From Dactylosporangium sp. AC04546 (GTDB lineage Bacteria; Actinomycetota; Actinomycetes; Mycobacteriales; Micromonosporaceae): a stretch of 64,000 nt of DNA. Position 1 is the stretch's first letter. Each line of letters starts with the position of its first letter. The DNA lies in the NCBI RefSeq assembly GCF_022095675.1, contig NZ_JAHYSG010000048.1:21737-85736 (forward strand), in the 5' to 3' direction. The notes under the pieces were generated by a model. It ran no database searches, was not told the origin of the DNA, and saw only the letters and a list, made by a program, of their open reading frames with translations. The position numbers and the translations under genes were made by a program. Below are positions 40,376 through 50,397 of the stretch, one piece after another.

Positions 40376-41985
40376 CGAAACGCGCCCTGATCGTCGCCAA
40401 CAGCCACTTCGATGATCCGGGCCTCTCCGTCCTGCACGGGGCGGTCGCCGACGCCACGCGGCTGGCCAGCGTGCTCGAGGACCCGACCATCGGCGCGTTC
40501 GAGGTCACGGTCCTGCGCGACGGATCGTCCGTCGACATGAAAATACAGCTGCAGCGGTTCTTCGAGGCGGCGCAGCGCGACGACATGCTGCTCCTGCACA
40601 TCTCCACCCACGGCGACCGGGACGAGAGCGGCAGCCTGCATTTCATCGCCCGGGACACCGATACCGAGTATCTCGCCGCGACCGGCGTCGCGGCGGCATG
40701 GGTGAACGACCGGATGCAGACGAGCCCGGCGACGCGGGTACTGCTGCTGCTCGACTGCTGTTACAGCGGTGCGTTCGCCGACGGGCTGAACTCCCGGTCG
40801 CGCGGTGCCGGTGCGGTGGCGGCGGAGCTCGCCGAACTCGCCGGCCACGGACGGGTCGTGATCACCGCGTCGAGCAAGATTCAGCTCGCGCACGACAGCC
40901 ACCCGCAGCGCCAGGGCCGGGATCCGGACGAGCCGAGCCTGTTCACCGGACATGTCATCGCTGGCCTGGAGACCGGTTACGCGGACATCGACGGTGACGG
41001 GTACATCGACACGGACGACCTCTACCGCTACGTAGAGCAGCACGTGCGGCGCGACGCGCCGAACCAGACCCCGACGATGTCGGCGTCCAACCGGCTCGGC
41101 GGTCCGCTGGTCATCGCGAAGAACCGCGGCAGCACCCGCCATCCCGACGCCGTGTTCACCGTCGGCACAGGCGTGGTGGCCGCGCCGGGTGACGCGGCGC
41201 CGGACGGCATCGGCAGGCCGCGCCGGAAGCCTCGGCACGCCTGGCGCAAGCACGTCCGGGGCGCGCTCGTCGGCGCGGCCGCGACGGCCATCGTGGCGGC
41301 CGTCATCATCGCCGCCCTCCTGCGATCGTGGCCGGCGGGAAACGAGGGGACCCGCGGGACCAGCGGGTCGAACCCGCCGAATCCCTGGAACTTCATGACG
41401 TTCGGCCCCCTCCGAGAGGAGCCGTCGGCACAGCCGTGCCTCGGACTGTTCGGCATGTGCATCGACCAGTCGATCGACGCGGCCGTCCAGGCGTTCGGCC
41501 ACAACGAGGCGCTGGGCATCCCGCCCGACCATCCGGAGCAGACGTGCCACAGCTGGGACATACCGCAACTGCGGGGCGTCAGCATCTGCGCGAAGGACGG
41601 CAAGATCGTCGAGTTCGCACTGTTCATTGCGTCCGGCACGGAGGCGTCGATCGCGCTTCCCGACGGCATTGTCGCCCGCTTCCCCCTGAAGCTCGGACCT
41701 GCCGTGAAGCGGTTCTCCGAACGGCTGGGGTCCCACCCGTACGCCCTGCAGAACCTGGACGGCGAGGGCTACTGGTCCGACTCCGCGGCCTGGCGGTTCA
41801 CCGGGGCCGAGGGCATCACCTTGGCACAGATGCGCATCGGCGGCAACGGCGACAAGGCGTTCCTCGTCGATCACCACTGCGACTACGGCTACTACGTTGA
41901 TCAGACGGCCGACGTCGACGTGGGTTTCATCTTCATCCATGCGACGAATGACGACCCCGAGGACAAGGACTGCCCCCCGGCCTGA
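40372..41985 (+). CDS. Membrane-anchored caspase-family (C14) protease with extracytoplasmic domain
   Basis: 537 residues. Residues 1-245 form a caspase fold with His80 in LLLHISTHGDRDE and the cysteine in LLLLDCCYSGAF (Cys130), plus an EF-hand-like loop, DIDGDGYIDTDD (205-216). A basic stretch and one membrane helix (298-317) follow. The last 215 residues are outside by the positive-inside rule and hold several Cys (CLGLFGMC, TCHSW, SICAKD, HHCDYG) suited to disulfides. The outer domain family is unknown to me. An outside sensor gating an inside protease is a reasonable inference. Confidence 0.88.
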   Translation: MTKRALIVANSHFDDPGLSVLHGAVADATRLASVLEDPTIGAFEVTVLRDGSSVDMKIQLQRFFEAAQRDDMLLLHISTHGDRDESGSLHFIARDTDTEYLAATGVAAAWVNDRMQTSPATRVLLLLDCCYSGAFADGLNSRSRGAGAVAAELAELAGHGRVVITASSKIQLAHDSHPQRQGRDPDEPSLFTGHVIAGLETGYADIDGDGYIDTDDLYRYVEQHVRRDAPNQTPTMSASNRLGGPLVIAKNRGSTRHPDAVFTVGTGVVAAPGDAAPDGIGRPRRKPRHAWRKHVRGALVGAAATAIVAAVIIAALLRSWPAGNEGTRGTSGSNPPNPWNFMTFGPLREEPSAQPCLGLFGMCIDQSIDAAVQAFGHNEALGIPPDHPEQTCHSWDIPQLRGVSICAKDGKIVEFALFIASGTEASIALPDGIVARFPLKLGPAVKRFSERLGSHPYALQNLDGEGYWSDSAAWRFTGAEGITLAQMRIGGNGDKAFLVDHHCDYGYYVDQTADVDVGFIFIHATNDDPEDKDCPPA

Positions 41986-42184
41986 GCTCACCAACGCCAG
42001 GGCGCGGACGCTACCGCGCCGCCCACCCGAAGTGGTCGAGATAGTCCTCATCAGTGCAGCTGTCCCAGCCGTCGAGAGACCCATCGGATCCCGTGGTCCG
42101 GCCGCGGCCGACCCGCTCGGCGGCCTCAACCGGGCGCCCACGCCAGCACAGCTGGGCCCGGCCCCGCCCAGCCACACGGTCGAC

Positions 42185-42790
42185 GATCTCATCGGGCACG
42201 CCGTGGTCCACCCACCCCGTGGCCGGCACATCGGCCTTATCCTGCAAAGCCCGGCCACCGCACTCACCCGGTCCGAACCGGCCGCGCCTTGCCCGCCGAG
42301 ACACTGCGGGCCCACCACCGCCCGCCCAGCGACGCCCACCCGGGTCGCGGAAGCGGTCGGGCTCAACCCGGCCGACCTAGACCGCTACCCGTTCGAACAG
42401 TCCGGCGGCCTGGCCCAGCGCCTCGCCACCGCCCTCACGCTCGCCCCGGACCCGGCGGTCCTGTTCGCCGACGAACCCATCGCCGGCCTCGACCGGCCAC
42501 TCATCGAGCACACCCCTCGACCTACTCCGCCGACGCTGCGACGCCGGCACCGCGGTACTGCTCATCACCCACGACCTCACCACCGTCCGACGCGTCGCCG
42601 ACACCGTCATGCACGAGCCACATCCCCGACACGCCCCGCCGACGACCCTTCGCCGCACCGTCCCATCGCTACACGGCCGTCCTGCTCGACGCGCTGCCCG
42701 ACTGGGCCTTCCGGCCCATACCCGGCCACCTGCCGATGCTCACCGCACGCACCCGACCGTACAGATCGGCAATGCGAACGGACGAACGAT
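42185..42790 (+). pseudogene. Oligopeptide-type ABC transporter ATPase, multiply frameshifted
   Basis: Pieces of one ATPase appear in three frames: GRHIGLILQSPATAL (Q-loop), ADLDRYPFEQSGGLAQRLAT (signature) and AVLFADEPIAGLDRP (Walker B) in one; CDAGTAVLLITHDLTTVRRV (H-loop) in another; TAVLLDALPDWAFRPIPGHL, the DppD/OppD-type C-terminus, in a third. Walker A is missing. At least three indels are needed, so it is long dead. From 42791 to 43104 I recognise nothing. Confidence 0.8.
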
Positions 42791-43104
42791 AGGACGACCC
42801 GCGTTGTCAGTCCGCGATCCGTGAGGCCCCAACATGACATCAAGCAGTGCCGCGTCGCTGGACCGCCACAACTGATGCGCGGCCAAACTTCTGCTCCGAC
42901 AGGACCAACGCGCTCGCACTACATCGACCCTGGTGACGCTCGGCTCAGTCCGCAAGTCCCCGGGTCAGAAGTCGTCGACACCGGTCCCAATGCCATCGGC
43001 GAGGTGACTGTCCTCTGGGCAACGGCGTCACGGTGAACACCGCCAGGTGGGACAGCGCAGCACAACCGGTGAAGCGACAGTTATGGAAGTGTTTCGATGA
43101 GTCG

Positions 43105-44592
43105 GTAGGACTGCCGAACTTATCGGCGTGACGATGGTGTGGCTTGTCGGGCGAGTCGGGTGCGGTGGTGGAACCATCGTGCTCGGGCTTGGTGGCGTCG
43201 TCTCCACCAGGTCCAGTGCAGGTGGTGGGCGTCGGTGTGCGGCCGGCGGGTGATGAGGATGAACAGGCGTTTGATCTCCGCGACGGTGAACGCGATCAGG
43301 CCGGTGTCCGTCGGTGGGTTCTCGTCCGGGCTGGTCGGCAGGATCGGTTCTGGTGCAAGAGTTTCGCCTGTGCGGCGGTGACCCCGCAGACGGCGAGGGC
43401 GGCCATGCTCAGCACGAGGTGGCGGGTCAGGGCAGTGTAGAGACGGACCTGGGAATGGTCGAGGCCGAAGTGGTCCTTGCCGAACTCGAAGTCCTCCTCG
43501 ATCGGCCAGCGCAGACACGCCACCCGCACCAAGGTCATCAGCGGGACCGGCCAGCCCGGCGGGACATGGCAGTGATGGTAGGCGACCTCACCGGTCTGCA
43601 GATGCTTACGCAGCAACAGAAAATGGTGCGGGCTGCGAGTGGCGACCCACGCCCAGGCGTAGCGCCGGTCGCCCTTGGACCCGGGTACCGCACGGATCTG
43701 CCAGCCGTCCCCTGTGGGCAGCAACGTGTTCACCATCGTGTCGGCGCGCATCCGGACACCCGAGGCCAGGTCGGTGTGGAACGCCCGCCCGACCCGCAGC
43801 ACGTACCCGATCCTGTTGTCCTCGCAGAACGTACGTAGTTCGCTGGACCGGCCGTAGACCTCGTCACCGGCGCACCAGGACGGCATCGTGGCGTCGGTGA
43901 CCATGTCCTGCAGGACGTCCACCGCCAGCTGCGGCTTGGACCGGAACACGGCCTCCTTCCCGATGCCCATCGCGGCACGACGACCGGCGTCGGCGACCTG
44001 GTCGGCGGGAACGTAAATCCGGGCACCGACCAGGGCATGTCCACCGGGGGTGGCGTAGGAGCAGTACACCGTGTTCACCCCATTTGCGACCCGCCCGGCA
44101 CAGCCCATGTACTGCCGCTGCACCCCGACAGTGGAACTGCCGCCCTTCTCCTGTCCGGACTCGTCCAACGCCGCCACGACCAACGGCTGACCGCTCAACG
44201 CCTCGACCACGAAACCGCGGATCGTCGCCATCGCCGCGTCGTGGTCCCAAACCGCGTGGTTCAGCAGCCGCTGCGTCGGATCCGGGCACTCGTCACCAGC
44301 GTGCTCGGCAATGGTCCAGCCGTTCTTCCGCGGCAGGTCACTGACCAGCGCGGTCACATATTTCCCCGCCTGCCGGAACGGCTCCACCCGCCGGAAACAC
44401 GCCCTCAACCGCCCATGTAGCTCGGCCAGGTTGGCCACCGCCAGGGCACCCTCCATCATGGCAGCCACAGCCGCCTCACGGTTATCTTGCGTCACAACTC
44501 GATCATCGCGAGGTGGCTGCCTCCATGATCAGCGGGGCCCACACAAGCCGGCTACCAGCCAAAATCATCTAATCTAAGTGCGGCTGCCCTAC
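43105..44592 (-). mobile_element. IS701-family element, about 1.49 kb
   Basis: Ends are imperfect inverted repeats: GTAGGACTGCCGAACTTA at 43105 and, read from the right end, GTAGGGCAGCCGCACTTA. They bracket a single transposase gene. The target duplication is not clear, so a border may be off by a few bases. Confidence 0.75.
43120..44495 (-). pseudogene. IS701 transposase, frameshifted near the C-terminus
   Basis: From 44495 the protein runs through LVVAALDESGQEKGGSSTVG, PSWCAGDEVYGRSSELRTFC and the C-terminal acidic site CLRWPIEEDFEFGKDHFGLD, the DDE core of IS701 transposases. At about 43370 the frame changes: the natural end (ENPPTDTGLIAFTVAEIKRL and WTWWRRRHQARARWFHHR) lies in the -1 frame to 43120. 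The catalytic domain is complete, so some activity is conceivable. Confidence 0.82.
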
Positions 44593-44751
44593 TAGCCGGA
44601 CGTGTCACCCACGTCCCGACACTGATCCGTCACGCAGGTCCTCAGACCCGACAATGGAGCCGTGTTGGAGCCGTGTTCGGTGTCGGGTCTCGGCTGATGC
44701 TTGACACTCGCGTCCCACCTGACGCTTGACGTGCCCACTGAGCCGGGCTAG

Positions 44752-45269
44752 GTCGCGTTTCGTAATGGCTTGGGCCATTGGTTGATGGCGGCGATGGTCA
44801 GGGTGGCTTCGAAGCGGACGGCGAGTCGTAGCGGGTGGCCATCGCTCGGTGGTGTTTGAGCTGGTTGATGCCACACTCGACGGCGTGACGTAGTCGGTAG
44901 AGGGTGGGGTCGATCGTGATCGGGCGTCCGCCGCGGGAGCCTTTGGCTCGGCGGTGGGCGTCCTGATCGGACTTGCTGGGGATGCAGGCGCGGATGCCGC
45001 GCCGGCGGAGGTAGGCCCGGTTGCCGCGGGACGTGTAGGCCCGGTCGGCGATGACGAGGTCCGGCCGTTTGCGTGGATGCCCGGCACCGATGCGGGCGAC
45101 CGCGACGCGGTCCAGGACGACTGGCAGTTGCGGGCTGTCGTTGCGGTGCCCCGCGGTCACGACCGTGGCGAGGACTTTGCGGCCCTGTTCACAGACGAGG
45201 TGGGTTTTGGTGCCCCACCCGCCGCGGGACCACCCAACGCATGATCGGCCGGCTCGGTGACGACCCCAC
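44752..45269 (-). mobile_element. Partial IS5 copy (518 bp), duplicate of 47690-48207
   Basis: It begins after CTAG (44748-44751) with GTCGCGTTTCGTAATGG and agrees with 47690-48207 over the whole 518 bp wherever I compared it. It then breaks off inside the transposase gene. The other half and right end are missing, replaced by a HEAT-repeat gene fragment. Near-identity means a recent duplication. Confidence 0.88.
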
Positions 45270-45486
45270 GGCGCCACGGTTCGAGCGCGCCGAGCGCCGC
45301 TGCCAGGGGCCGCACGACCTCGGCCCCGAGCGCCAGCAGCTCGGCCTTGGCGTTCTCGGCCACGTCGCTCGAGTCGTCGTCCAGCCGGCCGATCAGCCGC
45401 GCAAGATCGCTCGCCACAAGGGTGCAGTGTTCGGCACGATGCCTGCACCACGCCAGTGATTCCGACCGATTCGGTTTGTATAGCAA
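45270..45486 (-). pseudogene. HEAT-repeat protein fragment cut by the IS5 remnant
   Basis: The minus strand reads [20 protein letters not shown] and [20 protein letters not shown], a HEAT-like helical repeat, up to WRRG, where the IS5 sequence starts. Only about 70 codons remain. The reading frame continues into IS5, so no natural end exists. Confidence 0.6.
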
Positions 45487-45530
45487 ATTTGCCCCTTGCG
45501 CAAACTGATCAGCGATGGAAATCTATTGCC

Positions 45531-46151
45531 ATGTCAATCAACGGGGTTCTCACCGAAGCCGCACCACGCCGGCTCCTGAAGCGACTCGGGACGTTCGGGG
45601 CCGCACTCGCGACGCTGGTTACCGCGGCCGTCGCGCTGCACACCGCACCGGCCGCGGCCGCCGTAACCTGCAAGGACTGGAGTCCCTGGGCCGACAACTA
45701 CTGGGCCCCGCGCGCCGAGTACGACTGGGACAACGGCGGCTACGGAGTGCTCCGCGCCCGCCCGAACTACGAGCCGCCGGACGGCTCGGAGGTGTACACA
45801 GTCTGCAACTACGGGTCGTACCAGACGCTCCAGAACGGCTACACCCACAAGTTCGTGACCGTTCAGACCACATGGACCGGCATCTACGCCGGGACGCTCA
45901 GCGCGACGGCGGACACGGCCGGCGTCAAGGAGCGGTTCCACTTCGCCTGCTACCCAGCGAACGCCGCCAATCCCTCCTACGACGACTACTGCATTCTCTG
46001 GGCCGAGGCGAACCATCTGTACGTGACGGCCGAGTTCGGCGTCACCGACCCGAACAACACCTACTACGGCATTCTGCGGGCCCGCACGCCAGGGGCGAGC
46101 GTCGGCCACTGGGAGCTGTTCTACCACGCGCCCGGCGAGGGACCGTTCTAG
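45531..46151 (+). CDS. Secreted protein of unknown function
   Basis: 206 residues. A basic N-terminus and hydrophobic segment (FGAALATLVTAAVALHTAPA) end in AAA-VTC, a standard signal peptide. The mature part is rich in Tyr, Trp and Asn (YWAPRAEYDWDNGGYGVLRA; YCILWAEANHLYVTAEFGV) with paired cysteines, probably a beta-rich extracellular domain. The stop TAG is part of the CTAG where the next IS inserted. Confidence 0.78.
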   Translation: MSINGVLTEAAPRRLLKRLGTFGAALATLVTAAVALHTAPAAAAVTCKDWSPWADNYWAPRAEYDWDNGGYGVLRARPNYEPPDGSEVYTVCNYGSYQTLQNGYTHKFVTVQTTWTGIYAGTLSATADTAGVKERFHFACYPANAANPSYDDYCILWAEANHLYVTAEFGVTDPNNTYYGILRARTPGASVGHWELFYHAPGEGPF

Positions 46152-47685
46152 TAGTGCTTTGTTAGGTCGGCGTGTCGTGGGGTCGCCGGGTAGGTGCGGG
46201 TAGTTTCATGTTCCGGTGACCCCTGACGAGCTTTCGGTTGTGCGGCAGCGCTTGGAGGCGTTCGCGGCGGAGGTGTTCGCGCCGTTGTCCCGGTCGGATC
46301 AGCGGGCGAAGGGCGTGACGTATCTGCGTGGGTTGCTGCTGGATGGTCGGCGCAAGTCGATGCAGCCGATGGCGGAACGGCTTGGGGTCGATCATCAGGG
46401 GTTGCAGCAGTTCGTGACGACCTCGACGTGGGACGCGGCGGCGGTGCGGTCACGGCTGGCTAGTCGGGCGGTTGAGCTGATCGAGCCGGTCGCGTGGGCG
46501 ATCGACGACACCGGGTTTCCGAAGGACGGCACCGGCTCGCCAGGGGTGGCCCGGCAGTACTCCGGCACCCTCGGCAAGGTCGCCAACTGCCAGATCGGGG
46601 TCAGTGTCCATGCGGTCACCGATACGGCGTCGTGCCCGCTCGATTGGCGGTTGTTCCTGCCGGAGTCGTGGGACGCCGTCAAGGCCGGACCGGCAGCGGT
46701 GAAGGCAGCCAAAGCCAAGCAGCGCAAGACGTTGACGAACGCCCCGCGGGCCGCCGCGCCAGCCGCACCGACTGCTGTTGATGTCGATGTCGAGGCAGTG
46801 ACCGAGGCGGCACGGCAACGGCGTCGTAAATCCGGGATACCGGAGGATGAGGCGCACCGTCCGAAGTGGATGCTCGCGGTCGAGATGCTCGACGGGCTCG
46901 CCGAGCGCGGGTTGCGGCCACCGCTGGTGGTCGCGGACTCCGGTTACGGCGACAGCGGCCCGTTCCGGTTCGCGCTGGACGAACGCGGCATCGCCTACAG
47001 CGTTCAGGTCAAAGGCGAAACCCTCGCCCACCTCGCCCAGGCAACTCCCGTGGCACGCACATGGTCCGGTCGCGGCCGCCCACCGGCCCGCACCCGCCCG
47101 GACTACCCGGACGATGCGATCAGCGTGGCCCAGCACGTCAAGGACGCCGGCCACGGCACGGCGGTCACCGTGTCCTGGCGCGAGGGCAGCAAAGGCACCC
47201 TCACCTCACAATTCGTGTTCCTGCGAGTCCGTCCGGCCGGGCACCGCATCACCCGCGACCCCGACGGCAGCCTGCCCGAACGGTGGCTCATCGCCCAATG
47301 GCCCGGCGACGAACCCGAACCCGTCACCTACTGGCTGACCAGCCAACCCGCCGACACCCGGCCCGCCGACCTGGTCCGCACCGCGAAGATCCGCTGGCGG
47401 ATCGAACACGACTACCGCGAACTCAAAACCGGCCTCGGCCTCGACCACTTCGAAGGCCGCTCCTTCACCGGCTGGCACCGCCACGTCACCCTCGTCACCG
47501 CCGCGCACCTGTTCATCACCATGCTGCGACTCGACCCAAAAGCGGATGCGCCGGCCTGACCCTCTACAAGGTCATCCACGAGCTGCAACTGCTGCTCGCC
47601 ACCTGGACCGGCGCATGCCCCACCTGCCATCGAAAGCTGAAACCGTTACGCCGCAACAACCATCGACAAACCTAACAAAGCGCTA
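46152..47685 (+). mobile_element. IS701-like element (1,534 bp) flanked by CTAG
   Basis: Terminal inverted repeats TAGTGCTTTGTTAGGTCGG (left) and TAGCGCTTTGTTAGGTTTG (right, read inward) are bordered by CTAG at 46148-46151 and 47686-47689. The left CTAG includes the stop codon of the secreted-protein gene, which survived insertion. Confidence 0.88.
46216..47675 (+). pseudogene. IS701-like transposase with a C-terminal frameshift
   Basis: GTG 46216 starts a protein with EPVAWAIDDTGFPKDGTGSP, PPLVVADSGYGDSGPFRFAL and RWRIEHDYRELKTGLGLDHF, the DDE triad and Y-loop of IS701/IS4-like enzymes. The frame ends at 47559. The expected tail (TLYKVIHELQLLLATWTGAC, PTCHRKLKPLRR) follows in another frame to 47675. 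An indel near 47550 is likely; activity may persist without the tail. Confidence 0.85.
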
Positions 47686-47686
47686 C

Positions 47687-48595
47687 TAGGTCGCGTTTCG
47701 TAATGGCTTGGGCCATTGGTTGATGGCGGCGATGGTCAGGGTGGCTTCGAAGCGGACGGCGAGTCGTAGCGGGTGGCCATCGCTCGGTGGTGTTTGAGCT
47801 GGTTGATGCCACACTCGACGGCGTGACGTAGTCGGTAGAGGGTGGGGTCGATCGTGATCGGGCGTCCGCCGCGGGAGCCTTTGGCTCGGCGGTGGGCGTC
47901 CTGATCGGACTTGCTGGGGATGCAGGCGCGGATGCCGCGCCGGCGGAGGTAGGCCCGGTTGCCGCGGGACGTGTAGGCCCGGTCGGCGATGACGAGGTCC
48001 GGCCGTTTGCGTGGATGCCCGGCACCGATGCGGGCGACCGCGACGCGGTCCAGGACGACTGGCAGTTGCGGGCTGTCGTTGCGGTGCCCCGCGGTCACGA
48101 CCGTGGCGAGGACTTTGCGGCCCTGTTCACAGACGAGGTGGGTTTTGGTGCCCCACCCGCCGCGGGACCACCCAACGCATGATCGGCCGGCTCGGTGACG
48201 ACCCCACCGGGTGGCTCTTTCTGCGTGTGACCGTCCCGACCAGCGCCGGCCGCATGCTGGTGCGCGCGACTCGTTGTGGAGTCCACGCTGAGCGTCCAGC
48301 CGATCTGCCCGGCCGCGTCGGCCAGGCGCTGCAAGCCGGCCAAGATGCGCGCCCATGTGCCGTCAAGCTGCCAGCGGCGGAACCAGCGGTACAAGGTCTG
48401 CCACGGTGCATACACCGCTGGCACGTCACGCCACGGCGACCCGGTCCGCACCCGCCACCGGATGCCGTCGACGATCTGCCGTCTACTCCACTTGGGCGGC
48501 CTGCCCCGGCGCGGCTGCGCCGGCAGCAGCACCACAAGATGCCGCCACTGCGCGTCGCTGAGGTCATGCCGCCTCGCCGCCACTAGGCTGGCCAC
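47687..48595 (-). pseudogene. IS5 transposase in two frames plus a terminal frameshift
   Basis: The first frame (48595 to about 48170) has HDLSDAQWRHLVVLLPAQPR and the first Asp in [17 protein letters not shown] -1 shift leads to [19 protein letters not shown], the second Asp in [13 protein letters not shown] and the Glu in [21 protein letters not shown] -1 frameshift between two frames is normal in the IS427 subgroup. A second shift (near 47755) before [16 protein letters not shown] is not and may be a mutation; the partial copy shares it. Confidence 0.82.
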
Positions 48596-48695
48596 GAGGT
48601 CTCCGGTATGAAGTTCTGCTTGGTCGCTGAACCACTTACCGGAGACCTCTTCAGTTATCGATCATCGCCACGCCGAACCACTAACGAAACGCGAC
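47690..48695 (-). mobile_element. Complete IS5-family element (1,006 bp) flanked by CTAG
   Basis: Inverted ends GTCGCGTTTCGTAATGG (left) and GTCGCGTTTCGTTAGTGG (read inward from the right) lie between CTAG 47686-47689 and CTAG 48696-48699. The left CTAG is shared with the IS701-like element, so one inserted at the other's target. An incomplete copy lies at 44752. Confidence 0.9.
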
Positions 48696-48804
48696 CTAGA
48701 GCCGCTAACAGTCGGTGACGGTGGGCGCGCCCTCATCGCGGCATGAGAGTGCGCCTGTGTGGGCGCTCTGGATTCGTCGCGCTGTCCTTCGTAGAGTCGC
48801 GGCT

Positions 48805-49284
48805 GTGAGCTGGTCGCTATTCTTCGTGCCCGCGCACCGGCTGGCTCAGGAACGGGGTCGGTTGGGTGAGGTCGCCGCCCAGCTGGTGAATGTTGCGGCT
48901 GAGCCGGCGCAGCTGTTGACCGTCGAGCAGGTGCTCGCCACGCTGGTGTCCGCCGGTTGTCACGGCGACGCCTGGTATCGCCTCGAAGGCCTCGAGGATC
49001 CGTTGCCACGCTGTCCGGACCGCTGGCGGTGCGACGCGGAACACGGACGCGATATTGGCGAGGTGAGCCTGCACTGCGGGCGAGACCTCGCCGAACCCGT
49101 GCGCCGCGACGATCTGGTCGAGTGTGTCAGCATGCGGAAGCCGCGATCCGGATCGTTGCCCGCCGCGATCGCGTTGGCCGCGATGGGCAGTGCTCAGATC
49201 GCGTTCGACACCATCGACGGAGAGCCCTTCGTGGTGATGCCCGGCCAGCGGGACGAGGACCTGGCCGCAACCTGGCCATGGTGA
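48805..49284 (+). CDS. Hypothetical protein, 159 aa
   Basis: GTG 48805 opens SWSLFFVPAHRLAQERGRLG and the frame keeps a strongly GC-rich third codon position through FDTIDGEPFVVMPGQRDEDL, supporting a real gene. It looks like a mostly helical cytoplasmic protein. No family is recognised. It is isolated between an IS5 and an IS6 element. Confidence 0.5.
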   Translation: MSWSLFFVPAHRLAQERGRLGEVAAQLVNVAAEPAQLLTVEQVLATLVSAGCHGDAWYRLEGLEDPLPRCPDRWRCDAEHGRDIGEVSLHCGRDLAEPVRRDDLVECVSMRKPRSGSLPAAIALAAMGSAQIAFDTIDGEPFVVMPGQRDEDLAATWPW

Positions 49285-49412
49285 TGCCCCCGCGATGCGG
49301 CAGATCCGTGCACGTCATGGCATCGACGGTCGGCACCGTCGGGATCCCCGTTTGCGACGATCAGCAGACAGGGATATCGGTTGCGACAGCTCGGTGATCC
49401 CAGCGCATCTGT

Positions 49413-49613
49413 TCAGTCGGCCATGATGTCCGGGGCGTCGCGACACCTGTCGAGCGGTTCGACTGCGGACAGCGTGCGGTCGTTGAAGCGCACTCGCCAC
49501 ATGGTCCCGTCCCTGGCAACGACCGCGATTTCGTCCTTGCCCGTGACTTCCGCCCGCCCGAACAGCCATTCCGGTGCCGTTGCATCGACCGTTTCTCTGG
49601 CCCGGCAGGCTTG
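49413..49613 (-). pseudogene. 3' gene fragment next to the IS6 element
   Basis: The minus strand ends with EWLFGRAEVTGKDEIAVVAR, DGTMWRVRFNDRTLSAVEPL and a stop at 49413, a convincing strand-rich C-terminus. Upstream it runs straight into the IS6 region, so the gene was probably cut by that element. Family unknown. Confidence 0.5.
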
Positions 49614-49617
49614 AGCG

Positions 49618-50337
49618 GTGAAGCTCTCGACCCGCCGGTGTCCGGCCCCACCCCCACGGTCGGCGTTCGTCGGGTTTCGGTTCCCGCCGGAGGTGATCTG
49701 GTCGCGGTTCGCTGGTACCTGCGCTACAACCTCTCCTACCGCGACGTCGAAGAACTCCCTCATCGAGCGCGGTGTCGAGGTCGATCACGTCACCGTCTAC
49801 CGGTGGGTGCAACGGTTCACACCGCTGTTGGCCGATGCAGCCCGGTTCTGCCGGCACGCGCCGGGCGACAGGTGGTTCGTCGACGAGACGTACATCAGGG
49901 TCAGTGGTGTCTGGCGGTACGTCTATCGTGCTGTCGACCAGTACGGCCAGGTCATCGACGTGCTCGTCTCGACCCGCCGCGACGCCGCTGCGGCTCGCCG
50001 GTTCTTCCGCCGAGCGTTGGCTACGTTGAAGGTGACGCCGAGCAAGGTCGTCACCGACGCGGCACCGGTCGACCCGGCGGTGCTCGACGAACTCGTCCCG
50101 TCGGCGTGGCACCACATCGAGCGCTACGCCAACAACCCGATCGAGGCAGATCATAGCCAGCTCAAACACAGGTTGAGAGCAATGCGGGGGTTGCGAACGG
50201 ACGAGACAGCGCAGGTGATCATCGCCGGGCACGCGTTCATGCAGAACCTGCGGCGCGGGCACTACGAACTCGCCGTCGAGTCCCCGCCGGCAACGGGGGT
50301 CGCCTCTGCGTTTGCCGAACTCGCCCAAGCGATCTGA
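49618..50337 (+). CDS. IS6-family transposase with two compensating frameshifts
   Basis: 240 codons encode VTVYRWVQRFTPLLADAARF, the DDE residues in RWFVDETYIRVSGVWRYVYR, KVVTDAAPVDPAVLDEL and NPIEADHSQLKHRLRAMRG. Between FPPEVI and LIERGVEVDH about 20 residues are nonsense, while the neighbouring frame gives VAVRWYLRYNLSYRDVEEL, the normal sequence. Two opposite indels have scrambled this helix but left the frame open. Terminal repeats were not located. Confidence 0.8.
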   Translation: MKLSTRRCPAPPPRSAFVGFRFPPEVIWSRFAGTCATTSPTATSKNSLIERGVEVDHVTVYRWVQRFTPLLADAARFCRHAPGDRWFVDETYIRVSGVWRYVYRAVDQYGQVIDVLVSTRRDAAAARRFFRRALATLKVTPSKVVTDAAPVDPAVLDELVPSAWHHIERYANNPIEADHSQLKHRLRAMRGLRTDETAQVIIAGHAFMQNLRRGHYELAVESPPATGVASAFAELAQAI

Positions 50338-50397
50338 CCTCCGACCCAACACCGCTCCGACGCGTCCACCGATCCGACAACGCAACGGCGCCCTGGC

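Noticed and set aside
44593..44751. Search for a tRNA or attachment site between the IS701 and IS5 elements
   Set aside because: No cloverleaf or CCA-end pattern was found; only short inverted repeats such as GGACGTG/CACGTCC are present.
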